Source: Sphingomonadales bacterium
Lineage (GTDB): Bacteria > Pseudomonadota > Alphaproteobacteria > Sphingomonadales > Sphingomonadaceae
Assembly: GCA_028868335.1 (NCBI GenBank)
Contig: JAGWUU010000063.1
Location: forward strand, 1 to 12,273
Direction: 5' to 3'
DNA: 12,273 bases
The translations under genes and the position numbers were made by a program. The notes below the pieces were generated by a model that was given only the letters and a program-made list of their open reading frames with translations, was not told the origin of the DNA and did not search any database. Positions 6,423-12,273 of the stretch are shown in pieces (position 1 is the stretch's first letter; each line of letters opens with the position of its first letter).

Positions 6423-6881
6423 ATGGCGGACACACCTCAACCTCTGCATCTCGGCCAGGCAAGCGCTCTTCCCACCTCGCCGGAGCTGGCGGTACTCGAT
6501 TACGTGCCGAACCCGCGCGCCGGATCACTTTATCTTGTGCGTTTTGCCGCACCCGAGTTTACTTCGCTGTGCCCGGTTACCGGCCAGCCCGATTTCGCCC
6601 ATCTGGTGATCGACTATGCTCCCGGCGAAACGATCGTCGAATCAAAGAGCCTCAAGCTGTTCCTCGGGTCCTTCCGTAACCACGCAGGCTTTCATGAGGA
6701 CGTGACAGTCGGAATCGCCCAACGCCTGTTCGCCGAGATGAGCCCGCTCTGGCTGCGGATTGGCGGCTACTGGTATCCGCGCGGCGGCATTCCCATCGAT
6801 GTGTTCTGGCAGAGTGGTGCTGCGCCGGAAGGGCTGTGGGTGCCGGATCAGGGCGTGCAGGGCTATCGCGGGCGGGGATAG
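6423..6881 (+). CDS. queF: NADPH-dependent 7-cyano-7-deazaguanine reductase QueF
   Basis: Reduces the nitrile of preQ0 to the amine preQ1 with two NADPH, a step in queuosine tRNA modification; cytoplasmic, tunnelling (T-fold) enzyme. The 152 residues match the short, unimodular B. subtilis-type enzyme. The catalytic cysteine is C50 in SLCPVTGQPDF, with the Asp partner D57. The QueF signature ESKSLKLFLGSFRNH spans 73-87, and substrate-binding FHED is at 90-93. GGYWYPRGGIPIDVFW (114-129) closes the family pattern. The start is uncertain. ATG 6423 gives the usual N-terminus (MADTPQPLHLGQ), ATG 6411 adds four residues, and GTG 6360 adds 21 with a purine-rich AGGAA too close upstream. It is the only plus-strand gene here, divergent from the proline-rich membrane protein and convergent with the kynureninase-like gene. 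No other queuosine gene is in the window, and no preQ1-riboswitch-like leader is evident. Confidence 0.95.
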   Translation: MADTPQPLHLGQASALPTSPELAVLDYVPNPRAGSLYLVRFAAPEFTSLCPVTGQPDFAHLVIDYAPGETIVESKSLKLFLGSFRNHAGFHEDVTVGIAQRLFAEMSPLWLRIGGYWYPRGGIPIDVFWQSGAAPEGLWVPDQGVQGYRGRG

Positions 6882-6906
6882 ATTTTCAGGGTTCCGATTT
6901 TGAAAC

Positions 6907-6935
6907 CGATCTCCGCTCGCCACGAACCGAGATCG
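6907..6935. other. Inverted repeat between convergent queF and kynureninase-like gene
   Basis: CGATCTC (6907-6913) and GAGATCG (6929-6935) are exact reverse complements with a 15-base loop, in the 56-base gap between two convergent genes. The position suits a bidirectional terminator, but neither strand has a following T-run, so the call is weak. The repeat is seen directly; the role is inferred. Confidence 0.25.
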
Positions 6936-6937
6936 AA

Positions 6938-8056
6938 TCAGGACCCGCCTTCGCCTTGCTTCAACGCCGCGACCAGTGAATCGACATCATCCTCGTCGTG
7001 GTAGAGCGCAAAGCCGATCCGCAGGACGTCGCCGCGCAGATCGGTGATGATGCCACGCCTCTCCAGCGCGGCATGGATGGCAGGAGCATTCTCGCCTTTG
7101 AATGCCAGGAATCGCGCCGCGTCTCCGCTGATGCGGCGCAGACCGGGCAACGGATCGGCGGCGAGGAGTTGCGCCTTCAGCCCATCGCAATGGGCGGAAA
7201 TCCCAGCGGTTGTAAGTCCTTCGGCCAGCAGCATGCGCTGCACCGCATTGAAGCGATAGAGCCCGGACGGATCGAACGTGCTTCCAAGGAAGCGTCGCCC
7301 GTCCGGGGCATAACCAACCCCTCCCTGCGGCGCGGAGAGATCGTCAAACGCCGCGAACCAGCCGGTGTTGACGGGGCGGGGGCCGAAGCCGGGCGGAGCA
7401 TGAAGGAAACACGCGCCTTCGCCTGCCATCGCGTATTTGTAACCACCGGCAAGGTAAAACAGGCGGTCGGCCACTGACGAAAGGTCGGTCGGAGTGGCCA
7501 TGAAGCCGTGATAGCCATCGATCACCACCCATGGACCGTCGCGTCGGGAGAGTGCAGCCAGGTCCGCCAGTCCATCCAGCATTCGGCCCGAATTGAACTG
7601 GATATGGCTCGCGAAGATCAGGTCGAACTCTCCATTGCGCGCCGTGGTGACAATGCGATCCAGCGGTGCCGTCACCAGATCGATCGTTCCGGCTTCGGCC
7701 CATCGCAGCGACTGGCGGCGGAACGAATGGAACTCACCATCGCTGGCGAGTACGCGTGGGCGCGTCATCGGCAGGGCGGAGACGATCCGCACGAGCAGTT
7801 CATGTGTGTTGGGGGCGAAGGCCAGACCGGCGGGATCGGGCAGGGCAAGCTCGCGCGCGATGTGGCGCTGCGCCTCGGGGATCACCTCTGCGAAGATCCG
7901 GTCCCACTTGAGGTCGGCAAGCCGTGCCGCATCGTCCCATGCCTCAAGGTGTCCGTCGTGGTTCACGTCGGGCCACAAGTGATGGCTATGCGCCGCAAAA
8001 TGCAGTCGACCCGGCGCGGCGGCGAGGGCGCGGGAAAATAGGCGCTTGAAGCTCAT
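6938..8056 (-). CDS. Kynureninase-like PLP-dependent enzyme (aminotransferase class V fold)
   Basis: A fold-type-I PLP enzyme of 372 residues, probably cleaving kynurenine to anthranilate and alanine. The function is inferred mainly from its partner, tryptophan 2,3-dioxygenase, 52 bases upstream in the same direction. Visible features are the pyridine-nitrogen aspartate D180 in VIDGYHG, the PLP lysine K207 in AGGYKYAMAGEGACF, HIQFNSGRMLD (151-161) in the place where kynureninases have a HVNYxTG-type segment, and GSTFDPSGLYRFNA (258-271). It is shorter than classical kynureninases (about 416-465 residues), so it is a divergent branch. Alternatives are another class-V beta-lyase, aminotransferase or desulfurase-like enzyme. 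The start is ATG 8056, with a clear AGGAGGG at 8065-8071 eight bases upstream; a longer frame to 8101 is not supported. It is convergent with queF. Confidence 0.75.
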   Translation of the reverse strand: MSFKRLFSRALAAAPGRLHFAAHSHHLWPDVNHDGHLEAWDDAARLADLKWDRIFAEVIPEAQRHIARELALPDPAGLAFAPNTHELLVRIVSALPMTRPRVLASDGEFHSFRRQSLRWAEAGTIDLVTAPLDRIVTTARNGEFDLIFASHIQFNSGRMLDGLADLAALSRRDGPWVVIDGYHGFMATPTDLSSVADRLFYLAGGYKYAMAGEGACFLHAPPGFGPRPVNTGWFAAFDDLSAPQGGVGYAPDGRRFLGSTFDPSGLYRFNAVQRMLLAEGLTTAGISAHCDGLKAQLLAADPLPGLRRISGDAARFLAFKGENAPAIHAALERRGIITDLRGDVLRIGFALYHDEDDVDSLVAALKQGEGGS

Positions 8057-8108
8057 TCGCACTTCCCTCCTGCTTGGGTGAGAGGCGGCAGCAGGGCCCA
8101 CCTGTTCG

Positions 8109-8900
8109 TCACAAGCTGGTCCGTAGCGACCACAGTTCAGGAAATGCGCGCTTGGACAGCGTCGAATGGAGATAGGCCGCGCCCGCCGTTCCTCCAGTAC
8201 CGCGCTTGCCGCCTATTATCCGTTCGACGGTCAGTACGTGCTTGTGCCGCCAGGTCGCCATGGCATCGTCAAGATCGATCAGCTTTTCGGCAAGCTGGTA
8301 GAGATCCCAATGCCGCTCCGGATCGCGATAAACGGCAAGGAACGCCTCCTCCACGGCCGCATGCGGAGCATAGGGCTGGGTCACGTCGCGCTCCAGCACT
8401 TCGGCCGGGATCGGCAGTCCGGCGCGGGCGGCAGCGGCGATTGCCTCGTCCCACAGGCTGGGCGCTGCAAGGGCCGCTTCCATTGCCGCGCGGGCTTCGG
8501 GACGATCATCCTGATATGCGAGAAAGCGCGGATCCTTCAGTCCAAGCAGGTATTCGACCGTGCGGAACTGGTCCGACTGAAACCCGCTGGACGGCCCCAG
8601 TACGTCGCGAAAGCGGCTATAGTCGCTCGGCGTCATGGTCGCGAGGACATCCCATGACAGGGTCATTACCGCCTGGATCCGGCTGACCCGGGCCATCGCC
8701 TTGTAGGCCGGGACCAGCCGGTCGGCACGGACCTGTTCCAGCGCAAGGTGCAGTTCGCGGATCATCTGCTTGAGCCACAGCTCCTTGGTCTGGTGGATGA
8801 CGATGAACAGCATCTCGTCATCGCAGTCTGACCGCGGGTGCTGGCAGGCGAGCAGGTCATCGAGCGCAAGGTAGCGCGCGTAGGTCATGGGTTCCGTCAT
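8109..8900 (-). CDS. kynA: Tryptophan 2,3-dioxygenase
   Basis: Haem enzyme that inserts O2 into the indole ring of L-tryptophan to give N-formylkynurenine, the first step of the kynurenine pathway; cytoplasmic tetramer in known members. With start ATG 8900 there are 263 residues. Motifs: MTYARYLALDDLL (5-17); DDEMLFIVIHQTKELWLKQ (27-45) with the active-site His H36; SGFQSDQFRTVEYLLGL (105-121) with R113 for the substrate carboxylate; and WRHKHVLTVERIIGGKRGTGG (217-237) with H221 as expected haem ligand and T235 in the GTGG loop. Starts at 8912 (ATG), 8888 (ATG) and 8936 (TTG) are also in frame. The family's conserved MTYxxYL begins near 8888, and none of these has a strong Shine-Dalgarno sequence. 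It lies 69 bases after the acyl-CoA dehydrogenase stop and 52 bases before the kynureninase-like gene. No formamidase gene is visible. Confidence 0.95.
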   Translation of the reverse strand: MTEPMTYARYLALDDLLACQHPRSDCDDEMLFIVIHQTKELWLKQMIRELHLALEQVRADRLVPAYKAMARVSRIQAVMTLSWDVLATMTPSDYSRFRDVLGPSSGFQSDQFRTVEYLLGLKDPRFLAYQDDRPEARAAMEAALAAPSLWDEAIAAAARAGLPIPAEVLERDVTQPYAPHAAVEEAFLAVYRDPERHWDLYQLAEKLIDLDDAMATWRHKHVLTVERIIGGKRGTGGTAGAAYLHSTLSKRAFPELWSLRTSL

Positions 8901-8969
8901 GGCGACGACCATTGGCGCAACTGGTTTCAATTGCAAGTATCGTGCGCGCCCTCCCCGGTGGAGGATGAT

Positions 8970-10124
8970 TTAACGGGTTCCCAGTCCCCGTGCGATGATC
9001 CCGCGCAGAATTTCCCGCGTCCCGCCGCGCAGCGACCAGCTCGGCGCGTTGTGGACGATGTTCGCCAACACCCCGGCATAGGCTGCCTGGGTTCGCGGGT
9101 CGGGTTCGGCATCGATCAGTTGGCGGGCGAAGTCCGGCAGGGTCTGCTCCCACACCGCACCGACGTCTTTGACGATAGCGGCCTGCAATCCGGCGTTCTG
9201 CTTTTCCTGCAACATCGCCGCGACGGAACGCGACAGACGGCGCAGTACGGCAAGCTGGGCGGTGAGCCGACCAATGGTCGCCAGGGCTGCTTCATCCTCG
9301 CGGCCCTTCAGCATTGCCAGCATCTGGTACATCAGCTCGATCGAGGAAAGGAACCGTTCCGGTCCGGAGCGTTCGAAGGCCAGCTCGCTCATCACCTGGT
9401 TCCAGCCATCGCCCTCCGCGCCCAGCAGGTTCTTTGCAGGAACCACTGCATCTTCGAAGTGCATCTCGTTGAAATGATGCTGCCCGGCAAGGTCGATGAT
9501 CGGCAGAATCGTCAAACCTGGAGTGTCCTTGAGGTTCACCAGAAGCTGGCTTGTCCCCTGATGTCGATCGGCCGGAGTGCCGCTGGTGCGGCAGAACAGG
9601 ATCACATAGTCCGCCTCATGTGCGAAGCTGGTCCAGACCTTGGTGCCGGTAACGCGATAGACATCGCCGTCGCGCACGGCCTTGGTGCGAGTGGCGGCGA
9701 GGTCGGAGCCGGAATCCGGTTCGCTCATCCCGATCCCGAAGGCCAGTTGGCCAGCAGCGATGTCGGGGAGAATCGTTTCTTTCTGCTCGTCGGTTCCGAA
9801 CTTGAGGATCGAGGGGCCGGACTGACGGTCGGCAATCCAGTGCGCGCCGACCGGAGCGCCGTAAGCCAGCGATTCCTCGACGATCACATAGCGTTCGAAG
9901 GCGCTGCGTTCATGCCCGCCGTACTGCTTTGGCCAGGTCATCCCAAGGTATCCGGCTTGCCCCATCGCCCGGCTGAACTCGCGGCTGAAGCCGTACCAGT
10001 TGTCGCTGCGCTGGCGCGGGCTGCGGTGGCCGAGATGCGTGTCGAGGAACGCACGGAATTCGCGGCGCAGCGCAAGGACTTCGTCGCTGTCGGCGGGCGG
10101 GGCAGGGAAAGGAATCGCGGTCAC
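8970..10124 (-). CDS. Acyl-CoA dehydrogenase, full-length subunit of a probable heteromeric pair
   Basis: FAD enzyme that forms a C2-C3 double bond in an acyl-CoA thioester and passes electrons to electron-transfer flavoprotein. The 384 residues give the normal three-part fold: N-terminal helical domain to about 125, beta domain with GIGMSEPDSGSDLAA (130-144) and VTGTKVWTSFAHEADYVI (158-175) for FAD/substrate contacts, and a C-terminal helical domain ending GGTREILRGIIARGLG. At the C-terminal site where medium-chain enzymes carry the catalytic Glu, this protein has RGGT. The likely base is E251 in AFERSGPERF, in the position used by isovaleryl-type and FadE29-type enzymes (my alignment by eye). 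GTG start at 10124, with GGAG at 10133-10136 eight bases upstream. The partner gene is directly upstream, past a long inverted repeat. The substrate is unknown; branched-chain, steroid side-chain or aromatic-derived CoA esters are options. Confidence 0.9.
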   Translation of the reverse strand: MTAIPFPAPPADSDEVLALRREFRAFLDTHLGHRSPRQRSDNWYGFSREFSRAMGQAGYLGMTWPKQYGGHERSAFERYVIVEESLAYGAPVGAHWIADRQSGPSILKFGTDEQKETILPDIAAGQLAFGIGMSEPDSGSDLAATRTKAVRDGDVYRVTGTKVWTSFAHEADYVILFCRTSGTPADRHQGTSQLLVNLKDTPGLTILPIIDLAGQHHFNEMHFEDAVVPAKNLLGAEGDGWNQVMSELAFERSGPERFLSSIELMYQMLAMLKGREDEAALATIGRLTAQLAVLRRLSRSVAAMLQEKQNAGLQAAIVKDVGAVWEQTLPDFARQLIDAEPDPRTQAAYAGVLANIVHNAPSWSLRGGTREILRGIIARGLGTR

Positions 10125-10134
10125 GAGGAAATCT

Positions 10135-10201
10135 CCGTTCGTGTCGAGCGAAGTCGAGATACGCCGCGCAACCGTGTCTCGACTTCGCTCGACACGAACG
10201 G
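10135..10201. repeat. 28-bp near-perfect inverted repeat (REP-like element) between two acyl-CoA dehydrogenase genes
   Basis: The left arm 10135-10162 begins CCGTTCGTGTCGAGCGAAG. The right arm 10174-10201 is its reverse complement, ending CTTCGCTCGACACGAACGG. There is one mismatch: T at 10160 faces G at 10176, which still pairs as G-U in RNA. The loop is 11 bases (10163-10173). Each arm holds repeated TCGA units. From memory, this TCTCGACTTCGCTCGACAC-type core is common as a dispersed intergenic repeat in sphingomonad genomes; I cannot verify that here. The outer base of the stem overlaps the Shine-Dalgarno GGAG (10133-10136) of the downstream dehydrogenase. No second copy is seen in the window. 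It may act as a transcript-stabilising hairpin or attenuator between subunits. Confidence 0.9.
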
Positions 10202-10215
10202 CTTCAAGGGGAGTG

Positions 10216-11205
10216 TCAAAGGGTAGTCACCATCGGCCAGTATCCATCCTCGCCTGCTTCAAGCGCGGCCTTGCCGAGCATTTTGGCCCACATGACCTGC
10301 CCGCCGAACTCATCGCGCCAGGTCCACAGCGAGGTAGTGAACAGGTGCAGCGGATGCTCACGGGTGAAGCCGATCGCGCCATGCATCTGCGTTGCGATCG
10401 CCGCGCCGTTGCCGGCCGCTTCACGCGCGCGCAGCGATCCGGCCGCGACGCCCATCAAGTCACCCCGGTCCAAGGCCTCGGCCGCAAGGTCGGCGGCGGC
10501 GGTGGCGCAGGCCAGCTCGCCCGCCAGCTTTGCCAACTCGTGCTGGACAACCTGGTTCTTCTGCAACGGCTTGCCGAATTGGATGCGGGTGGCGGTGTGT
10601 TCCAGCGTCAGGTCGAGCGTGGCTTCAAGGGCGCCGGCGATCTGGAAGGCGCGCATCGTCGCCCCTTCGGCGAGGGGGCTGTACGGCAGCGCGGCTGAGG
10701 CATCCGCCGCCCAGTCGATTGCCAGCGATGGGCGCGGCTGGAAGTTTAGCGCGGTTCCGCTCTCAGCGAGCGACCAGCCGGAGCGCGGCACCCGGTAGAG
10801 TGTTGCACCCACGGCAAGCGCGAGGCAATCGAGGTTCTCCCCCCACGCCACGCGATCGACCCGGCCCTTGATCCTGCCGCCGTCGATGACGAGATCGTCA
10901 GCGCGCGCCAAGCCAGCCGGACCTTCCGCCAGCGGCAATCCTGCATTGGCGAGCAGGCGGTTGGCGGCCATAGTTTCCGCCACGGGAAGCGGCACGGCCA
11001 GCCTGCCGAGCAGACGCAGTGCTTCGCCCTGTTCCGCAGCCGATAGCCCAAACCCGCCCTGTTCCTCGCTGAGCAGCGCGAGCGGCAGGCCCATTTCCTC
11101 GATCTCGGTCCAGAGCGCCTGGTTCCAGATTCCATCACGCGCCTGGGCTTGGGCCTTGTCGTCGAGTGATCGCTCGAACAGGCGCTGGATCATCTCTGCA
11201 AGCAT
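10216..11205 (-). CDS. Acyl-CoA dehydrogenase, short partner subunit of a probable heteromeric pair
   Basis: A 329-residue acyl-CoA dehydrogenase family protein, clearly shorter than its 384-residue neighbour and about the size of FadE28-type subunits. The N-terminal helical part has SEEQGGFGLSAAEQGEALR (47-65). The middle beta domain is eroded. The C-terminal helical domain holds the FAD-contact TRIQFGKPLQKNQVVQH (206-222), MHGAIGFTREHPLHLF (274-289) and WTWRDEFGG (295-303). I see no obvious catalytic glutamate equivalent to E251 of the neighbour, as expected for the non-catalytic half of an alpha2beta2 enzyme (known for mycobacterial FadE28-FadE29; transfer here is inference). The start is ATG 11205 with a GGGGCGGG sequence upstream; the frame runs on to 11292, but that part is tRNA gene. 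It is the first of four co-directional genes (two dehydrogenases, dioxygenase, kynureninase-like). Confidence 0.88.
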   Translation of the reverse strand: MLAEMIQRLFERSLDDKAQAQARDGIWNQALWTEIEEMGLPLALLSEEQGGFGLSAAEQGEALRLLGRLAVPLPVAETMAANRLLANAGLPLAEGPAGLARADDLVIDGGRIKGRVDRVAWGENLDCLALAVGATLYRVPRSGWSLAESGTALNFQPRPSLAIDWAADASAALPYSPLAEGATMRAFQIAGALEATLDLTLEHTATRIQFGKPLQKNQVVQHELAKLAGELACATAAADLAAEALDRGDLMGVAAGSLRAREAAGNGAAIATQMHGAIGFTREHPLHLFTTSLWTWRDEFGGQVMWAKMLGKAALEAGEDGYWPMVTTL

Positions 11206-11231
11206 TGGCTGCCCGCCCCTTTTTGAAGGTG

Positions 11232-11307
<76 letters not shown>

Positions 11308-11331
11308 GCGCTTTGGTGAAGTCCCTTTGCG

Positions 11332-12204
11332 TCAGACCGCGCCAAAGGTCCACCCCTCTGTCTGCGCTATTTCCGGAGTGAGACCGGCGGGTTGCCATAG
11401 GGCGGGATCGTGCGCGATCCGGCGGAGCCAGGCGGAGGTCAACAGGGCATCGCTGGCGTGATCCGCAATCGGGCCAACACCCTCGATGCGGCCGGAACCC
11501 AGCGCATCAAGCGCGGTATTGAGTTCGGCGTGGTCGCGCATTTTCGAGCGGTTAGGGCTGCGTCCCGCCGCCATGGCCGCAATAGTAGTGTAGATTTCAA
11601 CCACCGCCGAACCGCGTCCAGGAAGGTCGTCAATCGGCCAGATCGGAAGTCGTCGGCCAAGCTGGTGCAGCAGCCTCATTCCCGACAGGCTCGACTTGCC
11701 GACTTGCGCAGCGCCGACCAGATTGAAGTTGGAGTAAGGCTTGCAGCCGAGTGCTTCCTGCGCCTGCTCGGTCACGCGGAACCGCCCGCGCCCGCCGCCG
11801 AACAGATCGCCTTCGCGCCCGCCATGACGGCGGAAATGGCGGGAAATTTCTGGATGATCGACGAAGCTGTTTACCGACAGATGAAGGTCGCCAGCGCAGA
11901 TTCTGTCGATCATGGCCCACAGCGCGCGGGCATCATCGGGACTGTCGGGCCATCCGGGGAAGAACGATCCGGTATCAGCATGGGCAAGGCTTATTCCCAT
12001 GTCGAAGCCGACCAATGTGTCGGCGGGAAGCTCGCCCAGAAGCCAATCCAGCACCTCGGGACGCGACCAGCGGCGGTTGGGGCGCACCAGCGCGGGCACG
12101 CCGTTTCCGCTTGTGCAGATCGCGACTGCAATGCCCTTGTGGTGCTCTCCCGCTGCGCCGGACCAGTCGATCGCGGCGAAGTTCCTGAAGCGCGCCGCCG
12201 TCAC
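11332..12204 (-). CDS. DUF429 domain protein
   Basis: A 290-residue soluble protein that fits DUF429 (predicted RNase H-like nuclease fold; biochemical role unknown). The first strand has AAIDWSGAAG with the acidic residue D13 at the expected position. A second acidic site is in LVGFDMGISLA. VEIYTTIAAMAAG and, near the C-terminus, DHASDALLTSAWLRR resemble the conserved Glu- and Asp-containing motifs of the family. The acidic residues are compatible with metal binding, but activity is inference. The start is GTG at 12204, which overlaps the stop of the upstream gene as GTGA. The frame extends to a GTG at 12240, but those 12 residues overlap the upstream gene. It lies just upstream of tRNA-Thr on the same strand. 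Confidence 0.82.
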   Translation of the reverse strand: MTAARFRNFAAIDWSGAAGEHHKGIAVAICTSGNGVPALVRPNRRWSRPEVLDWLLGELPADTLVGFDMGISLAHADTGSFFPGWPDSPDDARALWAMIDRICAGDLHLSVNSFVDHPEISRHFRRHGGREGDLFGGGRGRFRVTEQAQEALGCKPYSNFNLVGAAQVGKSSLSGMRLLHQLGRRLPIWPIDDLPGRGSAVVEIYTTIAAMAAGRSPNRSKMRDHAELNTALDALGSGRIEGVGPIADHASDALLTSAWLRRIAHDPALWQPAGLTPEIAQTEGWTFGAV

Positions 12205-12273
12205 TCCCCGTGTCGCTCGGCCCGCTTTTTGTCCCACCACTCAAGGCGCTTCATCACCTCGCGCTCAAACCCG
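12201..12273 (-). CDS. C-terminal tail of an unidentified gene (enters from beyond the window)
   Basis: An open frame enters from the right edge and ends at TGA 12201-12203 after 23 visible residues, finishing KRAERHGE. It is very charged, rich in Glu, Arg and Lys with a WW pair, as in a C-terminal helix. Its stop overlaps the DUF429 GTG by four bases, the same GTGA arrangement found at two other junctions in this window; that is the main support. It is too short to assign a family. Confidence 0.5.
   Translation of the reverse strand, partial: GFEREVMKRLEWWDKKRAERHGE

Noticed and set aside
8950..8964. 5-bp stem (CCTCC/GGAGG) after the acyl-CoA dehydrogenase stop as a terminator
   Set aside because: The stem is short, there is no T-run on the minus strand, and chance stems of this size are common at this GC content.
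8838..10226. A 462-codon plus-strand open frame
   Set aside because: It is antisense to the acyl-CoA dehydrogenase and runs through the inverted repeat; no recognisable domain.

Overview
The window looks like chromosomal DNA of a high-GC alphaproteobacterium, most likely of the order Sphingomonadales (Novosphingobium, Sphingobium or Erythrobacter-like). This rests on GC-rich codon use, the gene order cobA - DUF2849 - nitrite/sulfite reductase, a QueF of the type I associate with sphingomonads, and a long inverted repeat built from a TCTCGACTTCGCTCGACAC-type core that I recall as a dispersed repeat in sphingomonad genomes. The genus is an inference. All genes except queF are on the minus strand.

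Right part (about 12273 down to 8970), in minus-strand transcription order: the last 23 codons of an unidentified gene; a DUF429 protein coupled to it by a 4-base GTGA overlap; a tRNA-Thr (anticodon TGT) with encoded CCA; and two acyl-CoA dehydrogenase genes resembling the two subunits of a heteromeric acyl-CoA dehydrogenase. The two are separated by 91 bases that hold a 28-bp, almost perfect inverted repeat.

Middle part (8900 down to 6938): tryptophan 2,3-dioxygenase followed by a short kynureninase-like PLP enzyme, which suggests oxidative tryptophan breakdown. No kynurenine formamidase is visible. The plus-strand queF (7-cyano-7-deazaguanine reductase, queuosine pathway) converges on this pair and diverges from the next block.

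Left part (6319 down to the window edge): a signal-peptide, proline-rich, single-pass membrane protein of unknown function, then a run of sulfur genes. These are a SseA-like sulfurtransferase, cystathionine beta-lyase, a small MscS channel, siroheme-forming uroporphyrinogen-III C-methyltransferase, a DUF2849 protein and the N-terminal half of nitrite/sulfite reductase, which runs off the window. Several junctions overlap by 1-4 bases, indicating translational coupling. The logic is sulfite reduction: SUMT supplies the siroheme precursor used by the reductase, DUF2849 sits between them, and MetC and SseA handle downstream sulfur amino acids.

No stretch over about 130 bases lacks a gene. I see no mobile element, phage gene, CRISPR array or defence system. 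The window is mostly ordinary metabolic chromosome. The points most worth a second look are the long inverted repeat inside the acyl-CoA dehydrogenase operon, the MscS channel coupled to metC, the short kynureninase-like enzyme and the proline-rich membrane protein.
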